Shown piece after piece: positions 55,818-64,000 of a DNA stretch of 64,000 bases; positions within the stretch are counted from its first letter, which is position 1; each line of letters starts with the position of its first letter. Source of the DNA: Fibrobacterota bacterium (lineage in GTDB: Bacteria; Fibrobacterota; Fibrobacteria; UBA5070). The stretch spans positions 434,001 through 498,000 of the forward strand of contig JADKBN010000002.1 in the NCBI GenBank assembly GCA_016715065.1, given 5' to 3'. The notes under the pieces are model-generated. The model was not told where the DNA came from, did no database searches, and worked only from the letters and a program-made list of their open reading frames with translations. Made by a program: the position numbers and the translations under genes.

Positions 55818-56822
55818 ATGCCAGACAGGGAGTATCGAAAGCTCCGCGCAGCGGAGGAAAAAAGGCGCACGTTCCTGCTCTTCCAGGAAGTTCATCTACA
55901 TTCGTTGTCAAGAAAGTTCCCTCCCATCAACCTCGAAGCTCAGGCATTTGATGCACCTCCTTTGTTCCCCTTGTACGGATGCGAAGCCAACAAGGCCCAT
56001 CGCATGAGAAGGCCGGATCTGTTCGTGTTGCTGCTGTCGAGAAAGACCTTTCGTCGGCTCGAACTCCGGAGTGTGCGGACCTCGGTTTTCGGCGACTCTG
56101 ATGAAAAGATCGCCTACTTCCAAAGGCTCGCTCTGGGGACGGTTGGTTCGCAGAAGGTGGGAAAGTCTCCCTTCTTTACTCGCGAGATGGACCATTCGGT
56201 GGTCAATCTCAGGCTTGACTTGAAACCGAATGATCAGGCCGACCTCGTGCAGCTTTGGAGAACGTTGCAGGTGTGCCATGACCTGTTGAAAGACCAGGAT
56301 GATTTTGCAATCTGGTTCGAGGAAGACTGCGATCAAAGGTCACTGCTGCGCCACACCTCTGCCTCGATCGGATTAGGACAATGCTTGTATTGGATCCATG
56401 AGTTGGTGGCAGGAGCTGTCTCTTTGTCTGCGGAAAAAGCCCTCCTCTACGATTGCCCTCCTGCAGGCTTTTTGAGCCATTGGAGTTCGAATCACGAGGG
56501 ATTTCCAGATGTGCCGCTGGAGGAGATCCGCGCGACCTCGATCTTGCGGGATCTGCTGGTGGCGTTGACCTTGGGAAAGACGGAGACGATCCTTGTCCAG
56601 GAGAGCCTGGACAGGACAAAATATGGGATCTCTGATCGTGCCACGCTGGACCGGATCCAGGGCGCGGATCGTCTGTGGAAGGACGTCGCGAGGCGATCGT
56701 CCAGGGGGTGTTTGAGCCGGGAGCAAGCGCAGGAATGCACAGCGGAACTTCTCGGCTTCCTGCTGGAGAGATGGCCCATGATCGTGGAGCCCCGGTTTTC
56801 CGTAGAGGATTGTGTTGAATAG
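55818..56822 (+). CDS. Hypothetical protein
   Basis: A 334-aa cytosolic protein. Segments include DLFVLLLSRKTFRRLELRSV, DHSVVNLRLDLKPNDQADLV and QCLYWIHELVAGAVSLSAEK. No known domain is visible. The first 15 codons overlap a hairpin of the repeat family (CTCCGC-GCA-GCGGAG, 55842-55856), so the true start may be further downstream or the repeat has been captured into the gene. It ends 23 bp before the DUF5958 gene. Confidence 0.6.
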   Translation: MPDREYRKLRAAEEKRRTFLLFQEVHLHSLSRKFPPINLEAQAFDAPPLFPLYGCEANKAHRMRRPDLFVLLLSRKTFRRLELRSVRTSVFGDSDEKIAYFQRLALGTVGSQKVGKSPFFTREMDHSVVNLRLDLKPNDQADLVQLWRTLQVCHDLLKDQDDFAIWFEEDCDQRSLLRHTSASIGLGQCLYWIHELVAGAVSLSAEKALLYDCPPAGFLSHWSSNHEGFPDVPLEEIRATSILRDLLVALTLGKTETILVQESLDRTKYGISDRATLDRIQGADRLWKDVARRSSRGCLSREQAQECTAELLGFLLERWPMIVEPRFSVEDCVE

Positions 56823-56845
56823 GCTCGCGCTGGGAAGGAAACAGG

Positions 56846-57238
56846 ATGCTTTACGAGGATGAGCTCCAGATCAACCGGATTGTCCAACTGAAATGCGACT
56901 GGGAATCGGGACTGAAGTGGTTTCAAGATCTGGAGGAAGAAGGGCGCAAGAAGGTTCTTCAAAGGTTGGCCCTTTGTTGCTACCAGGCCCATCCCAGGCC
57001 TGACGAAATCCCCGCCGCCATCCTGCTTTCGGGGCTGAAGCCAACCTACACGCCCTGTGTGCTCGCTAGCTGCCTCCCGACCAACGGATCGACGACCTTC
57101 GCGAAGATCGCCAGCCTTCCGGAAAACGAACCCATCAAATCGTTCACCCTCCTGATCCACATCCTGGCAATCGCCGATGGCAGACGAAGAGCCACGCACT
57201 GCAGAAATGGCTGCACCCACGAGTGGCACAACATTTAG
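56846..57238 (+). CDS. DUF5958 family protein
   Basis: A 130-aa protein of the DUF5958 family: LKWFQDLEEEGRKKVLQRLA, AILLSGLKPTYTPCVLAS, SLPENEPIKSFTLLIHILAI followed by ADGRRRATHC and the C-terminal Cys/His/Trp motif HCRNGCTHEWHNI. The conserved LKPT.TPCVL, LP.NE..K and C...C.H.WH motifs are all present. Function unknown; relatives are small, often found in clusters of immunity-like genes. Confidence 0.8.
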   Translation: MLYEDELQINRIVQLKCDWESGLKWFQDLEEEGRKKVLQRLALCCYQAHPRPDEIPAAILLSGLKPTYTPCVLASCLPTNGSTTFAKIASLPENEPIKSFTLLIHILAIADGRRRATHCRNGCTHEWHNI

Positions 57239-57259
57239 CTTTCCGGCCACACTCCCAAA

Positions 57260-57895
57260 ATGGAATCGATGATGTTCAGAAATCATGAGTCGCCGCAGAA
57301 AGTGTTGCAGGAATGCAGGAATACCTATGGTGGCTTCAGAGGGCTGGTCTCCAGAATGGTGCGACCCTTCAAGGTGTTCAAGGCACCGGATTGGGTACGA
57401 CATCCCAATCGGAGGCTCCTGCTGGAAACGTTCAATCACCAGAGTTTGCTGATCAAGCGGGGGCAGGTTTGTTGGGGGGCTTTCGTTCAGGCGAACGGGG
57501 AGCTGATGCAGCCTGGAACAAGCGACCATCCCGGCTGCATCGTCTACAGCTATGACTCGATGGTCGATGCGAATCCATCGATCCTGACGGATTTCGCCAA
57601 GACTTTGAGCTCGCTCAAGGGTGGCACCCCCGAAGATCCGGACCTGCAATTGCTGGTAAATATCATAACGGACGAGTGCACCGATGCCTTGTGCTTACCT
57701 ATTCCGAAGTATTTAACAAAAGGTGTCCAATGCTCCTATTCGAGCATCTATGTCTTTCGGGAGCATTTGTCTAATCGAGTGCTTTCCGGTTGGCTGGTTC
57801 CGATCCTGGTAAGTCCTGAGCAGACGGGAGCGGTGATGGTGCTGCCCTCAAGATTTTGGTCGAAATCGTTCGCCAAGTACTGGGAGGGGAAATGA
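57260..57895 (+). CDS. Hypothetical protein
   Basis: A 211-aa protein. Segments: RNTYGGFRGLVSRMVRPFKV, RRLLLETFNHQSLLIKRGQV, CWGAFVQANGELMQPGTSDH. It ends SGWLVPILVSPEQTGAVMVL. It has no signal peptide or family. The stop overlaps the next gene by 4 bp, so both are coupled. The start is uncertain (57260, 57269 or 57272). Confidence 0.6.
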   Translation: MESMMFRNHESPQKVLQECRNTYGGFRGLVSRMVRPFKVFKAPDWVRHPNRRLLLETFNHQSLLIKRGQVCWGAFVQANGELMQPGTSDHPGCIVYSYDSMVDANPSILTDFAKTLSSLKGGTPEDPDLQLLVNIITDECTDALCLPIPKYLTKGVQCSYSSIYVFREHLSNRVLSGWLVPILVSPEQTGAVMVLPSRFWSKSFAKYWEGK

Positions 57896-58734
57896 AAGCC
57901 TCCTTGCTCCCCTATGTGATGCCGAAATCGAACGACTTGAAGAGAAGGTTGAAGGATATTTCCGAGCGTGTTCAGCCATCCGAGCGAGTCATGTTCGCGT
58001 TCGGATGCAACATACGGGTGAAATCGCTGTTCGGGTTCCTCTCTCACGCAGGGGCTTATGCCCCATGCCTTCTGGTTTGGACTTCCGACCGGGTGATCCT
58101 TTCAAATCTCTCCGAACCCGCCCAGCAATGTATTTCCGTGGATCATTCTCAGATCCTTGAGAAAGCGACCCAAAGGGAGCTGGGTCGAATTGACTTGTAC
58201 AAGATCTGGCTCAAGGCGAGGCATGACTCCTACGAGTTCAGAGTCGCCATCACCAACAATGAGCTGAATTTCCGAGAGGATTTTGTCGAACACTTCGGGC
58301 CTGCTGCATCGATGGAGGAACGTCCCACTGGGGCGATCAAGAGAAGTCTGCTCTGGAGCCTAGTGAGATGGGATCGAGGTTTGTACTCGATCGACGAGCT
58401 TCCCTTTGTTGTGGAGCTGCGAGTTCGCAATGCCCTCCTTGGTTTTTGCTTTTCCTTCCTGCTGACCATGGCTGTTCTGGATGGCTATGGAAGCTTCAAA
58501 TTGAGGGTTCTGAATGCTGCATTCCTGATCTTCTACCCGTCAACGATGGTTGGAATCTTCTACCCCAAATGGGCCTTGGGAGCGGAGAAAACCCACCTGT
58601 CTCGAACCGGATTCGAAAAAGCAATGGGAATCTTTCTGATATTGGTTGGGATCGTCTGCTCGGGCATCTTCGCCTACCGGGTGTTTCCGGAAATCAAGGA
58701 TCACTTGACCGCCATCCGCCAAATGGCCAGCTGA
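57892..58734 (+). CDS. Membrane protein with C-terminal transmembrane segments
   Basis: A 280-aa protein. The first 190 residues are soluble and basic; then three hydrophobic segments follow (about 187-206 NALLGFCFSFLLTMAVLDGY, 212-233 VLNAAFLIFYPSTMVGIFYP, 253-272 AMGIFLILVGIVCSGIFAYR). It is coupled to the preceding gene through a 4-bp ATGA overlap. A remnant of the C-terminus of a paralogue lies at 36364-36444. Function unknown. Confidence 0.65.
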   Translation: MKASLLPYVMPKSNDLKRRLKDISERVQPSERVMFAFGCNIRVKSLFGFLSHAGAYAPCLLVWTSDRVILSNLSEPAQQCISVDHSQILEKATQRELGRIDLYKIWLKARHDSYEFRVAITNNELNFREDFVEHFGPAASMEERPTGAIKRSLLWSLVRWDRGLYSIDELPFVVELRVRNALLGFCFSFLLTMAVLDGYGSFKLRVLNAAFLIFYPSTMVGIFYPKWALGAEKTHLSRTGFEKAMGIFLILVGIVCSGIFAYRVFPEIKDHLTAIRQMAS

Positions 58735-58773
58735 ACACCCACCCACCCATTTGAACGGGAGATCAAAGATCCG

Positions 58774-59250
58774 ATGCTGCGATTCCTATCCGGCGATTTG
58801 TTGCAAACCCAGGCTGAGTACATCGCCCAAGGGGTTGCCGAGGGGAACCAGGAAGGTCTGGGTACCGGCTTGGCCTTCAAGATCTCCAGCAGGTGGCCGG
58901 AGGTTCAATCTGCGTTCAAGAAATACGCTAGGAGTGGGACGTTCAGGGGAGGAGACATCTGGGTGTTCCCCAAGACCGATGGGATTAAGTACGGATTTGT
59001 CTACCTCGCGACACAGCCCGACATGTACCATGCGACACTCCCGTACCTGAGGAAGTCAATCCGGAAGCTGGCGAAGTGGTGCGCCGAGGAATCCATCCCC
59101 AGCGTTGGTTTGCCAAAAATCGGATCCGGGTTGGGAAAACTCTCCTGGGAGGCCGAAGTCAAGCCGCTGCTCCTGGAAACCCTGAGTGATCACCCGACGC
59201 ATTTCCACATCTACCAAGACTTCACAAACGCCGACGAGGCATCAACTTAA
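58774..59250 (+). CDS. Macro domain protein (ADP-ribose binding or hydrolysing)
   Basis: A 158-aa single macro domain: LSGDLLQTQAEYIAQGVAEG, GLGTGLAFKISSRWPEVQ, GDIWVFPKT, YLATQPDMYHATLPYLRKSI and VGLPKIGSGLGKLSWEAEVK. The GDL, G-x-G-x and P.IGSGL.. elements of the ADP-ribose site are present. Such proteins can remove ADP-ribose from DNA, protein or small molecules; this one resembles the DarG/OARD1-like group. No toxin is adjacent. It may act against the ART-like orphan at 38291, but nothing links them directly. Confidence 0.85.
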   Translation: MLRFLSGDLLQTQAEYIAQGVAEGNQEGLGTGLAFKISSRWPEVQSAFKKYARSGTFRGGDIWVFPKTDGIKYGFVYLATQPDMYHATLPYLRKSIRKLAKWCAEESIPSVGLPKIGSGLGKLSWEAEVKPLLLETLSDHPTHFHIYQDFTNADEAST

Positions 59251-59254
59251 CTCT

Positions 59255-59567
59255 CCTAACCGGCCCAAAGTCGGCGAGCGAAGCGATGCCGGAAATTGTC
59301 AATCAAATGTCGCTCGCCGAATCAAGGGGGACCGGGGGGCTTGTGTATTGGAGCGGCCAGTGTCATGAGGATGTCGATCGCGTCCCTGATGCCATCGCCC
59401 GATGCCTTTACCTTCATCCAACCCACGTCTCCGGCAAGCCGGCATGGCCGCGGAAGTTCAAGCCCCCCGGCGCGCGGGTTCCAAGGGGACGCGCGTTCGT
59501 CCCCTTGGTCGCGGTTCGGGTGCCGACGCACCCGAGAAACGGCCTCCGGGCCGCCCCGGGAAAAGCC
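59255..59567 (+). repeat. Long structured repeat, copy H
   Basis: A plus-direction copy following the macro domain gene. In order: GCGAGCGAAGCGATGCCGG, GGAGCGGCCAGTGTCATGAG, ATGTCGATCGCGTCCCTGAT, a CAAGGGGACG/CGTCCCCTTG stem (equivalent to CAAGGGGCCG/CGGCCCCTTG in copy G), CGGTTCGGGTGCCGACGC, ACCCGAGAAACGGCC and the CCGGG stem. Confidence 0.88.
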
Positions 59568-59784
59568 CGACGCAGTCGAATCCCGCGCAGCGGAACGGCT
59601 CCAGGCCCGCGCCTGGAAAAGCCGGACACGCAGTGTCGACAGCCTCACGCAGTGAGAAGTGGCCCGACGCAGTCGAATCCCGCGAAGCGGATCAGCTCCA
59701 CGCAGTGGACCCGGCCCGACGCCAGTCGAAAACGCCCCACGCAGTGGATCAAAATCGCGCCAGAGAAAAAGATGGACGCAGTCC
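59568..59784 (+). repeat. Array of ten mini-hairpins with GNA-type triloops
   Basis: Ten short inverted repeats follow each other. Stem and loop positions: 59568-59578 (CGAC-GCA-GTCG), 59583-59593 (CCGC-GCA-GCGG), 59625-59637 (GACAC-GCA-GTGTC), 59644-59656 (CTCAC-GCA-GTGAG), 59665-59675 (CGAC-GCA-GTCG), 59680-59690 (CCGC-GAA-GCGG), 59697-59709 (TCCAC-GCA-GTGGA), 59717-59728 (CGAC-GCCA-GTCG), 59737-59747 (CCAC-GCA-GTGG), 59774-59784 (GGAC-GCA-GTCC). Stems differ but always pair. Confidence 0.85.
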
Positions 59785-59858
59785 CCCGTACCTGAAAAAT
59801 GTACGCCTTTTTTCTCCCTCCTCTCCGCTCACGACGGAAAACTCATTAGAATAGAGGC

Positions 59859-60695
59859 GTGGACAGAATCGAGTCGTACACGGATTACCGGAAGTTTCTT
59901 CAGGACTTCTACGAGGACCGCAAAAAGCGTAGTCCAACGTTCAGCCACCGCCAGTTCTGCCAGAAGGCGGGGCTCGGGTCTCCGTCGTTCCTGCGGGAAG
60001 TCATCGACGGCAAGCGCAACCTCACGGACACGTCCATCGCCCAGTTCGTGAAGGGGCTGGAACTGGTGGATCGCGACGCGGCGTTCTTCGGGGCGCTGGT
60101 GCGCTTCAACCAAGCGGTGGATCCTCCGTCCAAGCAGACCTTCCTGGAGACCATGCGAGGCCTGCGCCGCAAGGTGTCGGTGGAGTTGGTGCCGCTCGAC
60201 CGTTACGACTACTACTCCAATTGGTATTTGCCTGTGCTGCGGGAGCTGGCCATCCAGCGCGATTGGGGAGAGGATTGGATCGCGTTGGCCCGATCGGTTC
60301 GTCCGCGCATCCGCAAAGGCCAGGCACGCGAAGGGATCGCGCTCTTGGAAAAACTCGGTTTCCTCGAACGCGACGGGAAGCGCTGGAAGCAGACAGATCC
60401 TGCCATCAGTTCCGGTGGTGAGGTCGATTCGATGGCGGTGCGGGCGGGCAACCGCGATTACGCACGCTTGGGGCACGAGGCGATCGATGCCATCGCGCCG
60501 ACCCAACGCGACATTTCCACGATCGTCATGGGGCTGCCCGCTGCCGCCTTCCCCGTCATCAAGCAGGAAATGCGGGAGTTCAAGGATCGCCTGGTGCGCA
60601 TCGCCCAGGACTTCGGACAGGACGGCGACCAGGTGTACGCGATGAATCTGCAGTTCTTCCCGCTATGTCAGAATCCGTCTGAGGAGGAATCATGA
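59859..60695 (+). CDS. TIGR02147 family protein, copy 3
   Basis: A 278-aa member of the TIGR02147 family: ESYTDYRKFLQDFYEDRKKR at the start, HRQFCQKAGLGSPSFLREVI with a helix-turn-helix look, LLEKLGFLERDGKRWKQTDP (winged-helix-like) and the DUF4423-type end (LGHEAIDAIAPTQRDISTIV, QDGDQVYAMNLQFFPLCQ). It starts at GTG 59859. It is more distant from copies 1 and 2 than they are from each other. Its stop overlaps the next lipoprotein gene by 4 bp, the same arrangement as the other two couplets. Confidence 0.9.
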   Translation: MDRIESYTDYRKFLQDFYEDRKKRSPTFSHRQFCQKAGLGSPSFLREVIDGKRNLTDTSIAQFVKGLELVDRDAAFFGALVRFNQAVDPPSKQTFLETMRGLRRKVSVELVPLDRYDYYSNWYLPVLRELAIQRDWGEDWIALARSVRPRIRKGQAREGIALLEKLGFLERDGKRWKQTDPAISSGGEVDSMAVRAGNRDYARLGHEAIDAIAPTQRDISTIVMGLPAAAFPVIKQEMREFKDRLVRIAQDFGQDGDQVYAMNLQFFPLCQNPSEEES

Positions 60696-61576
60696 AGCTG
60701 CGACTGGCCATCCTGGGGCTCGCCTTGATGATCGCCTGTGGGTGCGATGACGATCGCGCCGTCGCGGGCACCGACGAACACGGAAACGCCATGACGGCTC
60801 GGGTATTGGTGCGGGATTCCCTGGGCGCACCTGCTGCGGGGGTGGAAGTGTCGTTGCGTCCGGTGGATTGGCTGGACGGGGATCCGCTGGACACCTCCTC
60901 GCATTCGTCCATCGAGACCACCCGTTGCGTGACCGACGCGAGGGGCTTGTGTGTCGTCACGCCCGGCGCTGGCGGAATCGCCTTGCGCGCCGGCGACGGC
61001 GAAGTCGCGGCCTTCGCGGTCCTTCCGCACGGAACGGATTCTGTCACGATGTTGGATCTGCACCCGACCGGCAGCGTCCAGGGGCGGATCGTGGGAGCGG
61101 GAGCGGGCCTGGTCGTGCGTGTTCCCGGGATTCCCGGCAAGGCATGGACCGACGATTCGGGGCGCTTTTCGCTGGGATCCCTGCCGGAAGGATTGTGTCG
61201 GCTGACCTTCGGGCGAACGTCCCGGCTGGTGCTCGATTCGGTTGTGGTCCGATCCCGGCGCGCGCTCGACTTCCAGGTGGTCCTCCCCGATACGACGGTG
61301 ATCCGTAGGTTCGTCCTCGATACCTTCGGCGTGCACGCCAAGCCGCGCACGCCCGTATTCTCCCCTGCGGGCGGGACCTTTTCCGACATCCTCGAGGTCA
61401 CATTCCCAAGTCTGGAAACCGGCGACGCCATCGAAACTTCCGAGGACGGAATCCGTTGGGATGTCCTCAACGGGAGCGTCCGCCTGATGGCCAGCGCATG
61501 CATCCAGGCACGGGCCGTCCGTGATGGACGGATCCTGTCCAATATCTCCAAGGCCTGCTATGTCATCGCCCCGTGA
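60692..61576 (+). CDS. Lipoprotein with carboxypeptidase-regulatory-like and C-terminal beta domain
   Basis: A 294-aa lipoprotein; the signal peptide ends in LMIACGC. Residues about 30-90 are a CarboxypepD_reg-like domain (TARVLVRDSLGAPAAGVEVS), a second such module follows (GRIVGAGAGLVVRVPGIPGK), and the C-terminal part (TPVFSPAGGTFSDILEVTFP, ETSEDGIRWDVLNGS) resembles a chitobiase C-terminal-like domain. It is not homologous to the DUF2341 lipoproteins of the other couplets, yet holds the same position behind a TIGR02147 gene. Anchored surface role is inferred. Confidence 0.82.
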   Translation: MKLRLAILGLALMIACGCDDDRAVAGTDEHGNAMTARVLVRDSLGAPAAGVEVSLRPVDWLDGDPLDTSSHSSIETTRCVTDARGLCVVTPGAGGIALRAGDGEVAAFAVLPHGTDSVTMLDLHPTGSVQGRIVGAGAGLVVRVPGIPGKAWTDDSGRFSLGSLPEGLCRLTFGRTSRLVLDSVVVRSRRALDFQVVLPDTTVIRRFVLDTFGVHAKPRTPVFSPAGGTFSDILEVTFPSLETGDAIETSEDGIRWDVLNGSVRLMASACIQARAVRDGRILSNISKACYVIAP

Positions 61577-61628
61577 GAGCGGGGCGCGCATTTCTCCATC
61601 GGTAATTTCCCTCCGAAAGGCACGCACC

Positions 61629-63755
61629 ATGCGAAAGATCCCACCTCTTGCGACCCTCGCCCTGACAGCAGGAGTCCATGCCGCAGCCTGGACCGCACTT
61701 CCCCGAGCTGCCGCGCGGGAGCGCGGAACCGTCTCCGGCGACGGCACCGCCGTGGTGTTCATGAACTACCTCGGCGGTACATCGATGCACCAGCCCTCGT
61801 CCTCCGTCGCGCCTTGGATCAAGCTGCAATCGGATGCGAAGTCGAAGTCGGTGGTGGTCCGGAAAATCAGATCGCCTATCTCGTGGACAACGGCGTGGTC
61901 TACGGAGCCTTGGGCGACAGCGTCCTGAAGACGGCGTTCCTGGGCAACGCGGTCGGTCCGTTGAGCGGAATCGATCATGACGGACGTCACATTCTGGCCG
62001 TAAGGTCGGCATACGACATCACGCCCTCCCTGTATCTTTCGGCCGACTCGGTGGTCACGGATCCCGTGCTCGCCAAAGGGTTTCCGGCGGGAACCCTGCA
62101 TGCCTGGAGGCTTCTGACGCTGCCGCCGGATTTTGTGCAATACAACGATGCCTATGGCAAGATCGAGGGGCGTCTGATCGTCGCTTCCAACGGGACGGGC
62201 ACCATCGTCAGTCGCGACACCGGGGCCACTTGGACGACGTTCCCCATTCGCTATCTGGGGGATTGCGACATCTCGGGCGACACCGTCGTGGGGAGAAGCT
62301 ATTCCTCCAAACGCCTGTTCGTCTCCACTGACGCGGGGGTGAGCTGGGACTCGAGCGCGATGGCAGGTCCTTGGTCAATCTCGTTTCGAGGGGGGAGGCT
62401 CTACGGCCAGATGTTCGAAACAGACTCGACCTACGATCTGGTCTCTTCGGCGAATCTGGGCAAGTCATGGAACACGGTCCTCGACGATGTCGACGCGAGG
62501 CGGGAACATCTGGCATGGGACGGCAATGCGCTGTGGGCGACCAAGCACGGCGTGTTGCTTCGATCCCCCAACGAAGGCCGTACGTGGACGGTCGCCGATT
62601 CCGGCCTGGGTGAGACGGTCATCCGCAAGCTGCGAGCCTTCGGGCCCGATCTCCTCGCCCTGCAGGCGTTGAAGCACCCGACACCTACGAATTTCCGTCC
62701 ACCGGCTGTGGGTCTACGATGGCCTAGGGAATGGAAGGTCGTGCGCGACTCCGTGACAGACTTCCGAGGTGATGGAGACCGACACGGGTCGGGCCGTGTT
62801 CGTGCTGGCCGACGCCGGCTCGGTGTGGAGAGCTGCAACCTACTCGACCAAGCTTAGCCTGGACCGTGCTTACAATCTCAAATCCTGGCAGGTCATGCCC
62901 GGACTCGAGCCGAATTCGGTGATGTTGGGGTTGTCCAAGCGCGGTCTACTGGTGGGTCAGAAGAGCAACGTCGCCATCTTCACCAGCGGGTCCAAGATCC
63001 TGCTCGACACCGCCTGGAAAGATCAGCGTGGAAGGACCCTCGCGAGTCGAGGTTTCCTCGTGGAACAGGATGGCGAACTGGCATGGGGCAATGGCGGACA
63101 GATGGAAAGGAGTCGGGACACGCAGGTGGTGTTGCTGGACCAGTCCGTGAGAGGCTACGCCACGTTGGGCTCCAAGTACGGCTTCCGGCTCATGGACACC
63201 AGCAGTAGCTGGCTCGCCGACTTCGCTCCGATGGCTTCGGCCTACCCGCTTCTGAAACCGAGCAACGCTTCGGGTGCCGCTCTGGTGCACGATTCCATCG
63301 CGGTTTGGAATGGCTCCGACACCTTCGCCCTGATGCGCCCCGAGGGCGAGAGGCGCGTCATCGGTCCCCAAAATCAAGGGGTGACCCAGGTGCAGTACAT
63401 GTCCACCAGCGCGCTCGGGTCCATCGTCGCGATGGTCGACTCCACCTTCGCCGTGGCCGACCTGCATGGGCGCATCTGGCGCTTCGACAAGTACGGATCG
63501 TCGGGGGTGGGACCATCGCGACCGCGCTTGGCAGCGCTGTCCTTTCATCGCGGCGGACTTTCGCTGCAATTGCCGCGCGCCGCGCAGGTGCTAGCATCGC
63601 CTGCCCGACGGCCGGGGCCGCTCGCTTGGAGAGTCGCCAACGGATGGTTCGAAGCGGGAAGCCATCCGCTGGATGTGCGGCAGGCAGGCAGTCGCCTTCG
63701 TGGTGGCGACGGTGACCGGAATCCGTCAAGACCGGCGAGGCCCCTCCCTCCTTGA
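61629..63755 (+). pseudogene. Frameshifted secreted BNR-repeat protein
   Basis: A secreted protein of roughly 700 residues can be read only across three or four frames. A signal peptide start lies at 61629 (MRKIPPLATLALTAGVHAAA). A frame change near 61850 leads to a segment with BNR/Asp-box repeats (SRDTGATWTTF, STDAGVSWDSS, SPNEGRTWTV). A second change near 62700-62770 leads to GLSKRGLLVGQKSNVAIFTS and LADFAPMASAYPLLKPSNAS. Near 63690 the sorting-like tail needs another change. The BNR part suggests a beta-propeller like sialidases or photosystem-assembly-like proteins. Pseudogene or sequencing error. Confidence 0.7.
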
Positions 63756-63767
63756 GGTGAGAGTGCA

Positions 63768-63785
63768 CGTCAGGTATACTTGACG
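63768..63785. promoter_or_regulatory. Near-perfect 18-bp palindrome
   Basis: CGTCAGGTA at 63768-63776 faces TACTTGACG at 63777-63785, with eight of nine positions matching. It lies between two convergent genes, so it may be an operator or simply a coincidence. Confidence 0.3.
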
Positions 63786-63842
63786 GACGAGTCGCTCAAG
63801 CCAACGACCCGCGCGAGGATGCCATTTGACGGATTCCGTCTC

Positions 63843-64000
63843 CTATGCCTCCTCCGCGAGGATCTCGTCGAGTTGCTCGAACTGCAGGGGCAGCGCTCCG
63901 GTGGATTCGGTGGCGATGGCCTCGTCGAGTGCTTCCTTGGAAGGATAGAGGTCGGTCACCTCCACCAGCGTCTGGCCATCCCGTTCCTCGAAGGTGACGG
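63843..64000 (-). CDS. SRPBCC/AHSA1-like protein, C-terminal part
   Basis: The gene enters from the right edge; only about 51 C-terminal residues are seen: VTFEERDGQTLVEVTDLYPS, KEALDEAIATESTGALPLQF and EQLDEILAEEA. This matches the end of AHSA1/SRPBCC (START-like) ligand-binding proteins, where F.E..G.T.....Y.S.E..D is followed by a C-terminal helix with LDE.L. It has a stop at 63843-63845. Confidence 0.75.
   Translation of the reverse strand, partial: VTFEERDGQTLVEVTDLYPSKEALDEAIATESTGALPLQFEQLDEILAEEA

Noticed and set aside
56480..56500. tRNA-like GGAGTTCGAATC motif
   Set aside because: It lies in the middle of a coding region and no cloverleaf can be formed around it. I found no tRNA gene in the window.
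59568..59784. Hairpin array as a CRISPR or integron attC site
   Set aside because: There is no constant repeat with unique spacers, no GTTRRRY core and no integrase. The array is better described as independent mini-hairpins.

Overview
The window looks like chromosomal DNA of a high-GC, free-living member of the Fibrobacterota. Three things suggest this. There are three genes of the Fibrobacter paralogous family TIGR02147. There is a Fibrobacter-type FISUMP domain. Several secreted proteins also carry C-terminal sorting-tail-like ends, beside plant-cell-wall enzymes (GH11 xylanase, CE15 glucuronoyl esterase, SGNH esterase, GH94 phosphorylase). The GC content looks much higher than in the rumen species F. 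succinogenes, so an environmental relative is more likely. No species can be named from sequence alone.

Layout. 1-10.7 kb: the end of rplQ, a GH11 xylanase, uvrC, a GH94 phosphorylase overlapping a MalK-like ATPase, then a 23S-5S rRNA unit with no 16S gene in front of it. 10.9-19.3 kb: a small lipoprotein, two tandem TIGR02147/DUF2341-lipoprotein pairs on the minus strand, then divergent CE15 and SGNH esterases. 19.5-31.1 kb: minus-strand housekeeping genes (trmH-like, dxs, ispA, xseB, xseA, folD, zapA, a zapB-like gene, a class IV aminotransferase, a redoxin lipoprotein, xthA). Many are joined by 4-bp ATGA overlaps. They are interrupted by REPIN-like repeat pairs, a nucleotidyltransferase pair and a repeat-flanked GIY-YIG gene. 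31.1-36.4 kb: lipoproteins, a Fic protein between two copies of a long dispersed repeat, and a chimeric ORF joining a helicase N-terminus to a FISUMP lipoprotein.

36.4-59.3 kb is an accessory region. It holds mostly small plus-strand orphan genes, several resembling immunity proteins (ankyrin, DUF5958, WG-repeat, macro domain and others), with truncated duplicates, a decayed ISL3 transposase and a broken beta-helix gene. Copies of a structured long repeat lie between genes. A minus-strand operon for a YD-repeat protein and two collagen/RCC1-repeat proteins sits inside it. 59.5-64 kb: an array of mini-hairpins, a third TIGR02147/lipoprotein pair, a frameshifted BNR-repeat protein, and the end of an SRPBCC (AHSA1-like) gene.

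The most unusual signals are: the three TIGR02147 + lipoprotein couplets, all with the same 4-bp overlap; a dispersed repeat (about 100-500 bp) whose hairpin stems change in a compensatory way; an array of ten hairpins with GNA-type triloops and different stems; and the cassette-like accessory region these repeats punctuate. Several genes need frameshifts to be read through. They may be true pseudogenes or assembly errors, and the sequence alone cannot tell which.
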